Shown: positions 17,767 through 26,253 of the stretch, in pieces | Position numbering within the stretch: the first letter of the stretch is position 1 | Layout: every line of letters starts with the position of its first letter | Assembly (NCBI RefSeq): GCF_026343295.1 | Contig: NZ_JAPELY010000001.1 | Location: 558,001-622,000 of the forward strand | Source: Streptomyces sp. NBC_00083 | Lineage (GTDB): Bacteria; Actinomycetota; Actinomycetes; Streptomycetales; Streptomycetaceae | DNA length: 64,000 bases | Direction: 5' to 3' | Translations under genes and position numbers: made by a program | Notes under the pieces: generated by a model | What the model saw: the letters and a program-made list of their open reading frames with translations, nothing else | Database searches by the model: none | Told to the model about the DNA's origin: nothing

Positions 17767-18920
17767 GCTCGTACGTGGAGGTGCCGGACACGGTGGCGAC
17801 GCCGCCCGCCCCGGCACCCCGGGCGCCCGTGCGCGATAGGTACTTCGACTTCCTGCGCGCCCTCGCCCTGTTCCGGGTGGTGCTCTACCACCTGATGGGC
17901 TGGGCCTGGCTGCCGATCGCCTTCCCGTCCATGGGCGTGATGTTCGCGCTCGCCGGCAACCTGATGGCCCGCTCCCTCAAGAGGCCCGCCGTCCAGGTCG
18001 TCCGCGGCCGGATGCGCCGCCTGCTGCCGCCGATGTGGCTGCTCGGCGCGGTCGGCGTCACCGGCATGCTCGCCCAGGGCTGGGGCCCCGACTCCGAGGG
18101 GCACCCCGCCTGGTGGTGGGGGCACCTGCTGTTCTGGGTGGTCCCGCTCAGCGATCCGCCGTACGCGGCCGGCCTGCCCGGCATCCACCACGTCCTCGGC
18201 GACGACTGGGGCGCCAACCTTGCCGAACCGCTCTGGTACCTGCGCGCGTACCTGTGGTTCGTGCTGCTCTCGCCGCTCTTCAGGGCGATGCTCCGCCGCG
18301 CCGCATGGCCGACCGTCCTCGCGCCGGTCGCGCTCTCCGCGCTCCTGGAATTCGTCGACCTCGGCCTGCCCGAACGCATCGACTCCGCGGTCACCGACTT
18401 AGCCACCTTCGGCGCCTGCTGGATCCTCGGCATGGCCCACCAGGCGGGCGTGCTGCGGAAGGTGCCGAACTACCTGGTGCCCTCGCTCGCCCCCATCGTC
18501 ATGGCCGTCGGCTACTGGTGGGCGGTGCACGGCGGATACTCCCTGTTCGGCTCCACCGAGCTCGACTCGATCCCGCTCGCGCAGACCCTGTGGTCGCTCG
18601 GCGCGGTGCTCCTGCTGCTCCACATCAGCCCCTCGTGGGCCCAGTGGCCGGCCCCGCTGCGCCGCTGGGACCGGCTGATCACCCTGCTCAACTCCCGTGC
18701 CGTCACGGTCTACCTGTGGCACAACCTGTGCATCCTGGTCGCCGCCACCGTCTGGGACGACCTCTGGAGCATCGACGCGCTCGCGGGCTGGGGGAAGTTC
18801 CTCAACAGCTCGTGGCCGGTGCTCCTGGTGACCTGGCTCCTCGTCGGCCTGTGCGTGCTGTGCTTCGGCTGGGTCGAGGACGTGGCGGCCAAGCGCCGCC
18901 CCCGGCTCTGGCCCGTCTGA
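17763..18920 (+). CDS. membrane acyltransferase of the mat locus
   Basis: This 385-residue integral membrane protein resembles acyltransferase family 3 (O-acetylase-like). It has the early RYFDFLRALALFRVVLYHL segment with the family's His, about 10 helices, and VTYLWHN-type motifs near the end. The ATG overlaps the matB stop (ATGA), so the two are translationally coupled; it presumably O-acylates the MatB polymer. Codon 213 (18399-18401) is TTA, a bldA-dependent codon, so this decoration step may be developmentally delayed relative to polymer synthesis. Confidence 0.8.
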   Translation: MSSYVEVPDTVATPPAPAPRAPVRDRYFDFLRALALFRVVLYHLMGWAWLPIAFPSMGVMFALAGNLMARSLKRPAVQVVRGRMRRLLPPMWLLGAVGVTGMLAQGWGPDSEGHPAWWWGHLLFWVVPLSDPPYAAGLPGIHHVLGDDWGANLAEPLWYLRAYLWFVLLSPLFRAMLRRAAWPTVLAPVALSALLEFVDLGLPERIDSAVTDLATFGACWILGMAHQAGVLRKVPNYLVPSLAPIVMAVGYWWAVHGGYSLFGSTELDSIPLAQTLWSLGAVLLLLHISPSWAQWPAPLRRWDRLITLLNSRAVTVYLWHNLCILVAATVWDDLWSIDALAGWGKFLNSSWPVLLVTWLLVGLCVLCFGWVEDVAAKRRPRLWPV

Positions 18921-19063
18921 CCCGGGGCGCGGGCGGCGGTCTCACCGCCGCCGCCCGCACCGCGTGAAGACACGGTTGCACCCCGGTCACCGGGCGGCAC
19001 GCGGCCGAAACCCGCCCTCCCTACGGTCGCTCCCACCAGTGGCGGACCGACCGTGGAGGCATG

Positions 19064-20401
19064 ATGACCGGCCGTTGGATCGAACGGTGGGAGCCGGAGG
19101 ACGACACCTTCTGGCGCGAGGGCGGCGCCCGCGTCGCCCGGCGCAACCTGTACCTCTCCGTGTTCTGCGAACACATCGGCTTCTCCGTCTGGAGCCTGTG
19201 GTCGGTCATGGTCCTGTTCATGGGCCCGGCCTACGGAGTGGACCCCGCCGGCAAGTTCTTCCTGATCTCGCTGGCGACCCTCGTGGGCGCCCTCGCCCGC
19301 ATCCCCTACACCTTCGCCGTCGCCCGCTTCGGCGGCCGCAACTGGAGCGTCTTCAGCTCCCTGCTGCTCCTGGTCCCGGCCGGCGCCGCCTGGCTCGCGA
19401 TGGAGCCCGGCACCTCGTACGGCACCTTCCTGCTCGTCGCGGCTCTCGCCGGTGTCGGCGGCGGCAACTTCGCCTCCTCGATGACCAACATCAACGCCTT
19501 CTTCCCGCTGCGCGAGAAGGGCTGGGCGCTCGGCCTCAACGCGGGCGGCGGCAACATCGGCGTACCCGTCGTGCAACTCGTCGGGCTGCTCGTCATCGCG
19601 ACCGCCGGCGCCGCCCACCCGCGCGTCGTGCTCGCCGTCTACCTGCCGCTCATCGTGGCCGCGGGCCTCGCCGCCGCCCTCGGGATGGACAACCTCGCCC
19701 CGGTGCGCAACGACACCGGCGCCGTCACCGCGGCGCTGCGCGAGCCGCACACCTGGCTCATGGCCTTCCTCTACCTCGGCACGTTCGGGTCGTTCATCGG
19801 CTACAGCTTCGCCTTCGGCCTGGTGCTCCAGACCCAGTTCGGCCGCACCCCGCTCCAGGCCGCCTCGCTCACCTTCATCGGGCCGCTGCTCGGCTCCCTG
19901 ATCCGGCCCCTCGGCGGCCGTCTCGCCGACCAGTACGGCGGCGCCCGCATCACGCTCGGCGCCTTCGCCGCGATGGCCGCCGCGACCGGCGTCGTCCTGT
20001 ACGCCTCCGTCCACACCTCGCTGCCCGTCTTCCTCACCGGGTTCATCGCCCTGTTCGCGCTCAGCGGGCTCGGCAACGGCTCCACGTACAAGATGATCCC
20101 CGCCATCTTCCAGGCGCAGGCGCACGCCCGCGGGCTCGCCGGGGAGGCCGCGGCGGCCCACGGGCGGCGCCTGTCGGGGGCGGCCATGGGTCTGGTCGGA
20201 GCGGTCGGCGGGCTCGGTGGGCTCGCCGTCAACCTCGCCTTCCGCCAGTCCTTCCAGAGCTCCGGCACCGGCACCGCCGCCTTCACCGCCTTCCTCGGCT
20301 GCTACGCCGTGTGCTCCGCGGTGACCTGGGCGGTATACGTCCGCAGGCCCGCACACACCCCCGCCCGCGCCGAATCAGCGCCCGCCGGAGCGAACGTGTG
20401 A
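19064..20401 (+). CDS. narK: nitrate/nitrite transporter, NarK-type MFS
   Basis: This is a protein of about 445 residues with 12 predicted helices. It carries the nitrate-porter signatures GGGNFASSM and NAGGGNIGVPVVQL (two nitrate-signature loops), characteristic of NarK/NasA. GGAGG at 19055-19059 lies 4 nt before the second of two adjacent ATGs, so I start at 19064; the first ATG (19061) is too close. It probably imports nitrate for assimilation. The next gene, nnaR, encodes a nitrate/nitrite regulator, which supports the assignment. Confidence 0.87.
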   Translation: MTGRWIERWEPEDDTFWREGGARVARRNLYLSVFCEHIGFSVWSLWSVMVLFMGPAYGVDPAGKFFLISLATLVGALARIPYTFAVARFGGRNWSVFSSLLLLVPAGAAWLAMEPGTSYGTFLLVAALAGVGGGNFASSMTNINAFFPLREKGWALGLNAGGGNIGVPVVQLVGLLVIATAGAAHPRVVLAVYLPLIVAAGLAAALGMDNLAPVRNDTGAVTAALREPHTWLMAFLYLGTFGSFIGYSFAFGLVLQTQFGRTPLQAASLTFIGPLLGSLIRPLGGRLADQYGGARITLGAFAAMAAATGVVLYASVHTSLPVFLTGFIALFALSGLGNGSTYKMIPAIFQAQAHARGLAGEAAAAHGRRLSGAAMGLVGAVGGLGGLAVNLAFRQSFQSSGTGTAAFTAFLGCYAVCSAVTWAVYVRRPAHTPARAESAPAGANV

Positions 20402-20422
20402 TCCTGGTCGGCGGGGCCGGAC

Positions 20423-20460
20423 GTAACAGCGGGGAAACCGGGGCGAACCCCGCACGTCAC
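20423..20460 (+). promoter_or_regulatory. double GlnR box upstream of nnaR
   Basis: GTAAC (20423-20427), six bases, GAAAC (20434-20438) is an exact match to the GlnR consensus gTnAC-n6-GaAAc. With the same 11-bp phasing, GAACC (20445-20449) and GTCAC (20456-20460) form a second, weaker pair. It lies 45 bp before the nnaR start. Confidence 0.7.
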
Positions 20461-20504
20461 GCCCCGTTGGCAGGCTCGGCCGTCACCGCACCACCGGGAG
20501 AGTC

Positions 20505-21665
20505 ATGACCGCAGCACCCCAAGCGGCCGCACCCCACGGGCCGCTCGCCGGGTTCACCGTCGGGGTCACCGCCGCCCGCCGCGCCGACGAACTCACGGCG
20601 CTGCTCACGCGCCGCGGCGCCTCCGTGCTGCACGCACCCGCGCTGCGCATCGTGCCGCTCGCCGACGACAGCGAACTCCTCGCCACCACACGGGAGTTGA
20701 TCGCCCGCGCGCCCGACACGGTGGTGGCGACCACCGCCATCGGGTTCCGCGGCTGGATCGAGGCCGCCGACGGCTGGGGGATGGGCGACGCCCTCCTCGG
20801 CACCCTCAAGGGCGTCGAACTCCTCGCCCGCGGGCCCAAGGTCAAGGGCGCGGTGCGCGCGGCGGGGCTCACCGAACGCTGGTCGCCCTCCTCCGAGTCG
20901 ATGGCTGAGGTCCTCGACCGGCTGCTCGCCGAGGGCGTCGCGGGCCGGCGCATCGCGCTCCAGCTGCACGGGGAACCGCTGCCCGGCTTCGTGGAGTCGC
21001 TGCGCGCCGGCGGCGCGGAGGTCGTCGGGGTGCCGGTGTACCGGTGGATGCCGCCGCAGGACATGGCCCCCCTCGATCGGCTCCTGGACGCGGCCGTGAC
21101 GCGCGGCCTCGACGCCGTGACCTTCACCAGCGCCCCCGCCGCGCTCTCCCTCCTGAACCGGGCCGGGGAACGCGGCCTGCTCGACGCGCTGCTGCTCGCC
21201 CTGCGCGACGACGTGCTGCCCGCCTGTGTCGGCCCCGTCACCGCCCTCCCGCTCCAGTCCCGCGGCGTGCCCACGTACGCCCCCGAACGCTTCCGCCTCG
21301 GCCCTCTCGTCCAGCTCCTGTGCACCGAACTGCCCTCCCGTGCAGCGGTGTTGGCCATCGCGGGGCACCGCGTCGAGATCCGCGGCCACGCCGTCGTCGT
21401 CGACGGGGAACCCCGCCCGGTCCCGCCGGCCGGCATGGCGCTGCTGCGCGCCCTGGCCCGCCGCCCCGGCTGGGTGGTGTCCCGCGCCGACCTGCTGCGC
21501 GCCCTGCCGGGCTCGGGCACCGACGAACACGCCGTCGAGACGGCAATGGCGCGATTGCGCACGGCACTTGGCGCGCCGCGCGTCGTCCAGACCGTCGTCA
21601 AACGCGGCTACCGGCTGGCGCTCGACCCGGGGGGTTCCGAGGGCGGTGCCCGAGGGGCACTCTAG
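20505..21665 (+). CDS. nnaR: nitrite/nitrate assimilation regulator NnaR (HemD-like + winged helix)
   Basis: This 386-residue protein fuses a uroporphyrinogen-III synthase-like domain (about 10-265) to a C-terminal OmpR-type winged helix (about 280-378, ending in VVQTVVKRGYRLAL). This architecture is that of NnaR, an activator that works with GlnR on nitrite assimilation genes in actinobacteria. The HemD-like part is thought to be regulatory rather than the main heme-pathway enzyme. The ATG has GGGAGAG just upstream. The GlnR box in its promoter and the preceding narK gene give strong context. Confidence 0.85.
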   Translation: MTAAPQAAAPHGPLAGFTVGVTAARRADELTALLTRRGASVLHAPALRIVPLADDSELLATTRELIARAPDTVVATTAIGFRGWIEAADGWGMGDALLGTLKGVELLARGPKVKGAVRAAGLTERWSPSSESMAEVLDRLLAEGVAGRRIALQLHGEPLPGFVESLRAGGAEVVGVPVYRWMPPQDMAPLDRLLDAAVTRGLDAVTFTSAPAALSLLNRAGERGLLDALLLALRDDVLPACVGPVTALPLQSRGVPTYAPERFRLGPLVQLLCTELPSRAAVLAIAGHRVEIRGHAVVVDGEPRPVPPAGMALLRALARRPGWVVSRADLLRALPGSGTDEHAVETAMARLRTALGAPRVVQTVVKRGYRLALDPGGSEGGARGAL

Positions 21666-21691
21666 GGGGAGCACTCACCGGTAACCCCTAG
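21662..21691 (+). terminator. nnaR terminator / hairpin
   Basis: CTAGGGG (21662-21668) pairs with CCCCTAG (21685-21691). The nnaR stop codon lies inside the left arm. Confidence 0.55.
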
Positions 21692-21705
21692 GCGGTGACA
21701 GGCGC

Positions 21706-22266
21706 ATGGTGCGGTTCGAATCGGGGCGGCTCTGTCTTGATCTGCTGGCGACCGGCGCGTACGAGGGCGAACAGCTCTGCGGTGCGGCCCAGTTGGACCA
21801 GTGGCTGCTCGACGCCGGACTCCTGCCGTGCGCCGCACCGCGCGCTGCGGCACGCGACGACTGGCCCGGCCGCTTCGTCGAACTGCGCCGCTGCGTAGGC
21901 GCGTTGGTCCACGCCGAGCTGGGCGCGCGGGTCGACGGCGCCCCGGCCGCGCTCGACCGGGTCAACGCCCTGGCGGCCGTCCCGCCCCCCGGCGTACGCG
22001 CCGTCAGGGGCCCCGACGGCAGGCTCGCCCGCGCCCCGGAGGGCGCCCCCGAGTGCGGCGCGCTGCTCGCCGCCATCGCCCGGGACGCCCTCGACCTGCT
22101 GACCGACCCCACGGCCCGGACCCTGCTGCGCCAGTGCGAGGGCGACTCCTGCCGGCTGCTCTACCTCGACACCTCGCGCGGGCGCCGGCGCCGCTGGTGT
22201 TCGAGCGAGGCGTGCGGCAACCGCGAGCGGGTGGCCCGGCACCGGCGGCGCGTCGCCGCGCTCTGA
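21706..22266 (+). CDS. CGNR zinc-finger transcriptional regulator
   Basis: This 186-residue protein has an N-terminal ABATE-type domain and a C-terminal CGNR zinc finger. The finger has CEGDSC, a basic stretch, then CSSEACGNRERVARHR, which supplies four cysteines and the DNA-binding arginines. Members are stand-alone regulators; the target is unknown. The start is uncertain because no good ribosome site is visible. Confidence 0.8.
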   Translation: MVRFESGRLCLDLLATGAYEGEQLCGAAQLDQWLLDAGLLPCAAPRAAARDDWPGRFVELRRCVGALVHAELGARVDGAPAALDRVNALAAVPPPGVRAVRGPDGRLARAPEGAPECGALLAAIARDALDLLTDPTARTLLRQCEGDSCRLLYLDTSRGRRRRWCSSEACGNRERVARHRRRVAAL

Positions 22267-22391
22267 CGGGACCGCGGGGCGGCCCGCCGAGAAAATCGCC
22301 GCTGTTTTGAATGGTTCCGGACAACCGTCCGTATGGAGAGACGTACCGGCTCGCGGTCGCGCGCCGGATGGTCTCGACCTGGAGGTGCCGG

Positions 22392-22955
22392 TTGCGCAAG
22401 GATGCCGCCGTGGCCGATGACCGTCCGCGCGGCGCCCGACACCGCTCCGTGCCCGACGAGGAGCTGATGCGGGCGCTGTACCGCGAGCACGCGGGGCCGC
22501 TGCTCGGGTACGTCATGCGTCTCGTGGCCGGCGACCGCCAGCGGGCCGAGGACGTCGTGCAGGAGACGCTCATCCGTGCCTGGAAGAACGCCGGTCAGCT
22601 CAACAGGGCCACCGGTTCGGTCCGCCCCTGGCTGGTGACGGTCGCGCGTCGCATCGTCATCGACGGCCACCGCAGCCGGCAGGCCCGGCCGCAGGAGGTC
22701 GATCCGTCGCCGCTGGAGGTCATGCCCGCGGAGGACGAGATCGACAAGGCGTTGTGGCTGATGACCCTCTCCGATGCGCTCGACGACCTCACCCCGGCCC
22801 ACCGGGAGGCCCTCGTCGAGACGTACTTCAAGGGACGTACGGTCAATGAGGCGGCCCAGGTGCTCGGCGTGCCCAGCGGGACCGTGCGGTCCCGGGTGTT
22901 CTACGCCCTGCGCTCGATGAAGCTCGCACTGGAGGAACGGGGGGTGACGGCATGA
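22392..22955 (+). CDS. sigU: ECF RNA polymerase sigma factor, SigU-like
   Basis: This extracytoplasmic-function sigma factor is about 187 residues. Region 2 (LYREHAGPLLGYVMRLV, DVVQETLIRAW) binds core polymerase and the -10 box; region 4 (TPAHREALVETYFKGRTVNEAAQVLGVPSGTVRSR) reads the -35 box. The TTG at 22392 is chosen because GGAGGTG lies 4-6 nt upstream; a GTG at 22410 is an alternative. It overlaps the following anti-sigma gene by 4 nt. Gene order matches my memory of S. coelicolor sigU-rsuA, the basis for the symbol. Confidence 0.8.
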   Translation: MRKDAAVADDRPRGARHRSVPDEELMRALYREHAGPLLGYVMRLVAGDRQRAEDVVQETLIRAWKNAGQLNRATGSVRPWLVTVARRIVIDGHRSRQARPQEVDPSPLEVMPAEDEIDKALWLMTLSDALDDLTPAHREALVETYFKGRTVNEAAQVLGVPSGTVRSRVFYALRSMKLALEERGVTA

Positions 22956-23707
22956 CCGGGGAGTACGCCGAGGGCTCGGTGCACGAGGCGGTCGGGGCGT
23001 ACGCGCTCGGCATCCTCGACGACGCCGAGGCCACCGCCTTCGAGGCCCACCTCGCGGGGTGCGACTGGTGCGCCGCCGAACTGGACGCCCTGGCCGGCAT
23101 GGAGCCGATGCTGGCCGCCCTCAAGGAGTTCCCGGGCCCCGCCGCCCAGCCGCTGCGGCCGGTGCCGCCCGGGGTGACCGAGACACTGATCAACGAGGTC
23201 GCCGCCCAGCGCGCCCGGCGCAGGCGCCGCACCACGTATCTGGTGGCGGCCGCGGCCGCGCTGATCATCGGCGGCCCGGCGGTCGCGGTGGTGGCGACGT
23301 CGTCGGGGAGCGGCACCCACCAGAGCGCCGAGGCCAACCCGACGAGCCCCGCCGAGGACGCCTTCGACCACATGGCGCGGAAGGTCTCCGCGACCGACCC
23401 CACGACGGGGACCACCGCCACCGTCGGCACCGAGGCCAAGGCGTGGGGCACCAACACCGTCCTGGAACTCAAGAACGCCAAGGGCCCGTTGAAGTGCAGC
23501 CTGATCGCCGTCGGCAAGAACGGCGACAAGGAGACCGTGACGTCCTGGGCGGTGCCGGCCTGGGGGTACGGCATCGCGGACAGCCCGCACGTGTCGGCGC
23601 GCCATCCGCTCTACGTGTACGGCGGCACCGCGATGAACCGCGACCAGATCGACCACTTCGAGGTCCGTACGTTCGACGGGAAGGCCCTGGTGGACGTGCC
23701 GGCGTAG
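22952..23707 (+). CDS. rsuA: zinc-containing transmembrane anti-sigma factor, RsuA-like
   Basis: This 251-residue partner of the sigma factor has a cytoplasmic anti-sigma domain with the zinc motif His33-x3-Cys37-x2-Cys40. One membrane helix (about 91-113) and an extracytoplasmic RskA-type domain follow. It holds the sigma factor inactive until an envelope signal, probably through regulated proteolysis. ATGA overlap with the sigma gene ensures coupled synthesis. Confidence 0.85.
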   Translation: MTGEYAEGSVHEAVGAYALGILDDAEATAFEAHLAGCDWCAAELDALAGMEPMLAALKEFPGPAAQPLRPVPPGVTETLINEVAAQRARRRRRTTYLVAAAAALIIGGPAVAVVATSSGSGTHQSAEANPTSPAEDAFDHMARKVSATDPTTGTTATVGTEAKAWGTNTVLELKNAKGPLKCSLIAVGKNGDKETVTSWAVPAWGYGIADSPHVSARHPLYVYGGTAMNRDQIDHFEVRTFDGKALVDVPA

Positions 23708-23824
23708 GCCACCTGCCGGGACGGCCGTCCCGACATGCGGTGCCGCGCCGGATTGTGGCCTGACAAGGGGTCCCCCTTCGCGTACGGTTGACGGCTGCCC
23801 AATGCACGTCAGAAGGGGGCCTCG

Positions 23825-26206
23825 GTGGCCGCGCAGGATGCCGCTGTCGATTCCGCTTCCGGTACCTCCGAATCCGCGGTGGATTCGGTCCGGGAACGCG
23901 AAATCGCTGGTGAACAGGTACATCTGGACCAGGTGTACCGCCGCCTGGAGGAGAAGATCCATGAGGCGGAGTTCCTGATGAACGACGCCGCCAAGCGCGG
24001 TCAGGTCGGCACGCCAGGCGCGCTCGCCGAACGGGACGCCCAGGTCTTCCGGGCGGGGGTCCATCTCAACCGTCTCAACAACGAGTTCGAGGACTTCCTC
24101 TTCGGCCGGATCGACCTGCTGCTCGGCGAGGACGGCAAGAAGGGACCGGACGGCGCGTACACCTCGGTCGAGCCCGCCGAGGACGCCGTGCGTCCCGACG
24201 GCACGGCCGACATCGCCGAGACGCTGCACATCGGCCGGATCGGCGTCCTGGACTCCGACTACTCGCCGCTCGTCATCGACTGGCGGGCGCCGGCCGCGGC
24301 GCCGTTCTACCGCTCGACCCCGGTCGACCCCGGCCGTGTCGTACGCCGTCGCGTCATCCGCTCCAAGGGCCGCAAGGTGCTCGGCGTCGAGGACGACCTG
24401 ATGCGCCCCGAGCTCACGGCGACCCTGAACGGCGCCGGGCTGCCCGTCATCGGCGACGGCGCCCTGATGGCGGCGCTCGGCCAGGCCCGCAGCCACACCA
24501 TGCGGGACATCGTCGCCTCCATCCAGGCCGAGCAGGACATGGTGATCCGGGCGCCCGCCGCCTCCGTCACCTACGTCGAGGGCGGCCCCGGCACCGGCAA
24601 GACCGCCGTCGCGCTGCACCGCGCGGCCTACCTGCTCTACCAGGACCGGCGCCGCTACGCGGGCGGCATCCTGATCGTCTCGCCGACGCCGCTGCTCGTC
24701 TCGTACACCGAGGGCGTGCTGCCCTCGCTCGGCGAGGAGGGCCAGGTCGCGATCCGCGCGGTCGGCAACCTGGTGGACGGCGCGGAGGCCACCGCGTACG
24801 ACGAACCCGCGGTCGCCCGCGTCAAGGGCTCGTCCCGCATGCTCCACGTGCTGCGCAAGGCCGCCAGGGGTGCCCTCGAAGGGCCTGGGGAGCGCCCCGC
24901 ACGGTCCAGACGGCGCGGCGGCGAACAGCTCGCCCTCGGCGAGCAGGAGCCCGCGCAGCGGCTGCGGGTCGTCGCGTTCGGCGCCCGCGTCGAGCTGGAG
25001 GCCGACGAGCTGCGGCGCATCCGCCAGACCGTGCTCAGCGGCACCGCGCCCGTCAACCTGCTGCGCCCGCGCGCCCGCAGGCTCCTGCTCGACGCGCTGT
25101 GGTCCAGGTCCGGCGCCAACGGCCGCCACACCGACCCGGAGCTCGCCGCCGAACTGCGCTCCTCCTTCGACGACGACATCGCCTCCGAGGACGCCTTCAT
25201 CGCCTTCCTCGACGCCTGGTGGCCGGAGCTGACCCCGCGCGGGGTGCTCGCCGCGATGGCCGACGAGCGGCGCCTCGCGCGCTGGTCCCGCCGGGTCCTC
25301 AACCAGGGCGAGGTGCGCCGCCTGGCCCGCTCGCTGGCCCGCGCCGCCGAGGGCGCATACTCGGTGCACGACGTGGCCCTGCTCGACGAGCTGGAGACGC
25401 TGCTCGGCGCCCCGGCCCGGCCCCGGCGCAAGCGCGAGTACGACCCGCTGGACGCGCTCACCGGCCTCGAAGAGCTGATGCCGCACCGCGAGGAGACCCA
25501 GCGCGAGCGCGCCGAGCGGCTGGCGCTCGAACGCACCGAGTACGCGCACGTCATCGTCGACGAGGCGCAGGACCTCACGCCGATGCAGTGGCGCATGGTC
25601 GGCCGGCGCGGGCGTACCGCCACCTGGACGATCGTGGGCGACCCCGCGCAGTCGTCCTGGTCCGACCCGGACGAGGCGGCCGCGGCCCGCGACGAGGCGC
25701 TCGGCAGCCGCCCGCGCCGCCGCTTCGAGCTGACCGTCAACTACCGCAACCCCGCCGAGATCGCCGAACTGGCCGCCAAGGTGCTGGAGTTGGCGATGCC
25801 GGGCATGAAGTCGCCGGCCGCCGTCCGCTCCACGGGCGTCGAGCCCCGGTTCGCGGTCGTGCGCGACGGTGACCTCGCCCGCTCGGTGCGCGAGGAGGCG
25901 GCGCGCCTGCTCGACCAGGTGGACGGCACGGTCGGCGTGGTCGTCGCGATGCGGCGCCGCGAACAGGCCGCGCGCTGGCTCGCGGCGCTCGGCGACCGCG
26001 TGGTGGCGCTCGGCAGCCTGGAGGCCAAGGGGCTGGAGTACGACGCCACGGTGGTCGTGTCGCCGGCCGAGATCGCGGACGAGTCCCCGGCCGGACTGCG
26101 GGTGCTGTACGTGGCGTTGACCCGGGCGACGCAGCAGCTCACGGTCGTCTCCGGGGACCGGGACGAGCCCGACGTGGACGGGGTGCCGGACCTGCTCCGC
26201 GATTAA
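23825..26206 (+). CDS. helD: HelD-family RNA polymerase recycling ATPase
   Basis: This 793-residue UvrD-like superfamily 1 protein has an N-terminal helical arm (about 15-70) of the kind HelD inserts into RNA polymerase. Its two ATPase lobes show Walker A GGPGTGKT (253-260), DEAQDLTPMQW and the C-terminal YVALTRATQQL motif. HelD/HelR proteins release stalled polymerase from DNA and nucleic acids, and some confer rifamycin tolerance. No inverted repeat of the rifamycin-associated type is visible upstream. The GTG start has AGAAGGGGG just before it. It could be an UvrD-like helicase, but the N-terminal arm and lack of nucleic-acid motifs favour HelD. Confidence 0.82.
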   Translation: MAAQDAAVDSASGTSESAVDSVREREIAGEQVHLDQVYRRLEEKIHEAEFLMNDAAKRGQVGTPGALAERDAQVFRAGVHLNRLNNEFEDFLFGRIDLLLGEDGKKGPDGAYTSVEPAEDAVRPDGTADIAETLHIGRIGVLDSDYSPLVIDWRAPAAAPFYRSTPVDPGRVVRRRVIRSKGRKVLGVEDDLMRPELTATLNGAGLPVIGDGALMAALGQARSHTMRDIVASIQAEQDMVIRAPAASVTYVEGGPGTGKTAVALHRAAYLLYQDRRRYAGGILIVSPTPLLVSYTEGVLPSLGEEGQVAIRAVGNLVDGAEATAYDEPAVARVKGSSRMLHVLRKAARGALEGPGERPARSRRRGGEQLALGEQEPAQRLRVVAFGARVELEADELRRIRQTVLSGTAPVNLLRPRARRLLLDALWSRSGANGRHTDPELAAELRSSFDDDIASEDAFIAFLDAWWPELTPRGVLAAMADERRLARWSRRVLNQGEVRRLARSLARAAEGAYSVHDVALLDELETLLGAPARPRRKREYDPLDALTGLEELMPHREETQRERAERLALERTEYAHVIVDEAQDLTPMQWRMVGRRGRTATWTIVGDPAQSSWSDPDEAAAARDEALGSRPRRRFELTVNYRNPAEIAELAAKVLELAMPGMKSPAAVRSTGVEPRFAVVRDGDLARSVREEAARLLDQVDGTVGVVVAMRRREQAARWLAALGDRVVALGSLEAKGLEYDATVVVSPAEIADESPAGLRVLYVALTRATQQLTVVSGDRDEPDVDGVPDLLRD

Positions 26207-26253
26207 ATTCCGGGTCAACTCGCGATGCGGGGATCACTTCCCGGGGTGGTTTG

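Noticed and set aside
18986..19011. GlnR box upstream of narK
   Set aside because: GTCAC and GAAAC are present, but 16 bp apart instead of 6, so they do not form a consensus pair.
23710..23824. Rifamycin-associated inverted repeat before helD
   Set aside because: I could not find the expected perfect dyad in the 117-bp gap, so rifamycin induction is not claimed.
22901..26218. 1105-codon minus-strand frame opposite rsuA and helD
   Set aside because: The product is His/Gly/Arg-rich low complexity without motifs; the plus-strand genes explain the DNA.
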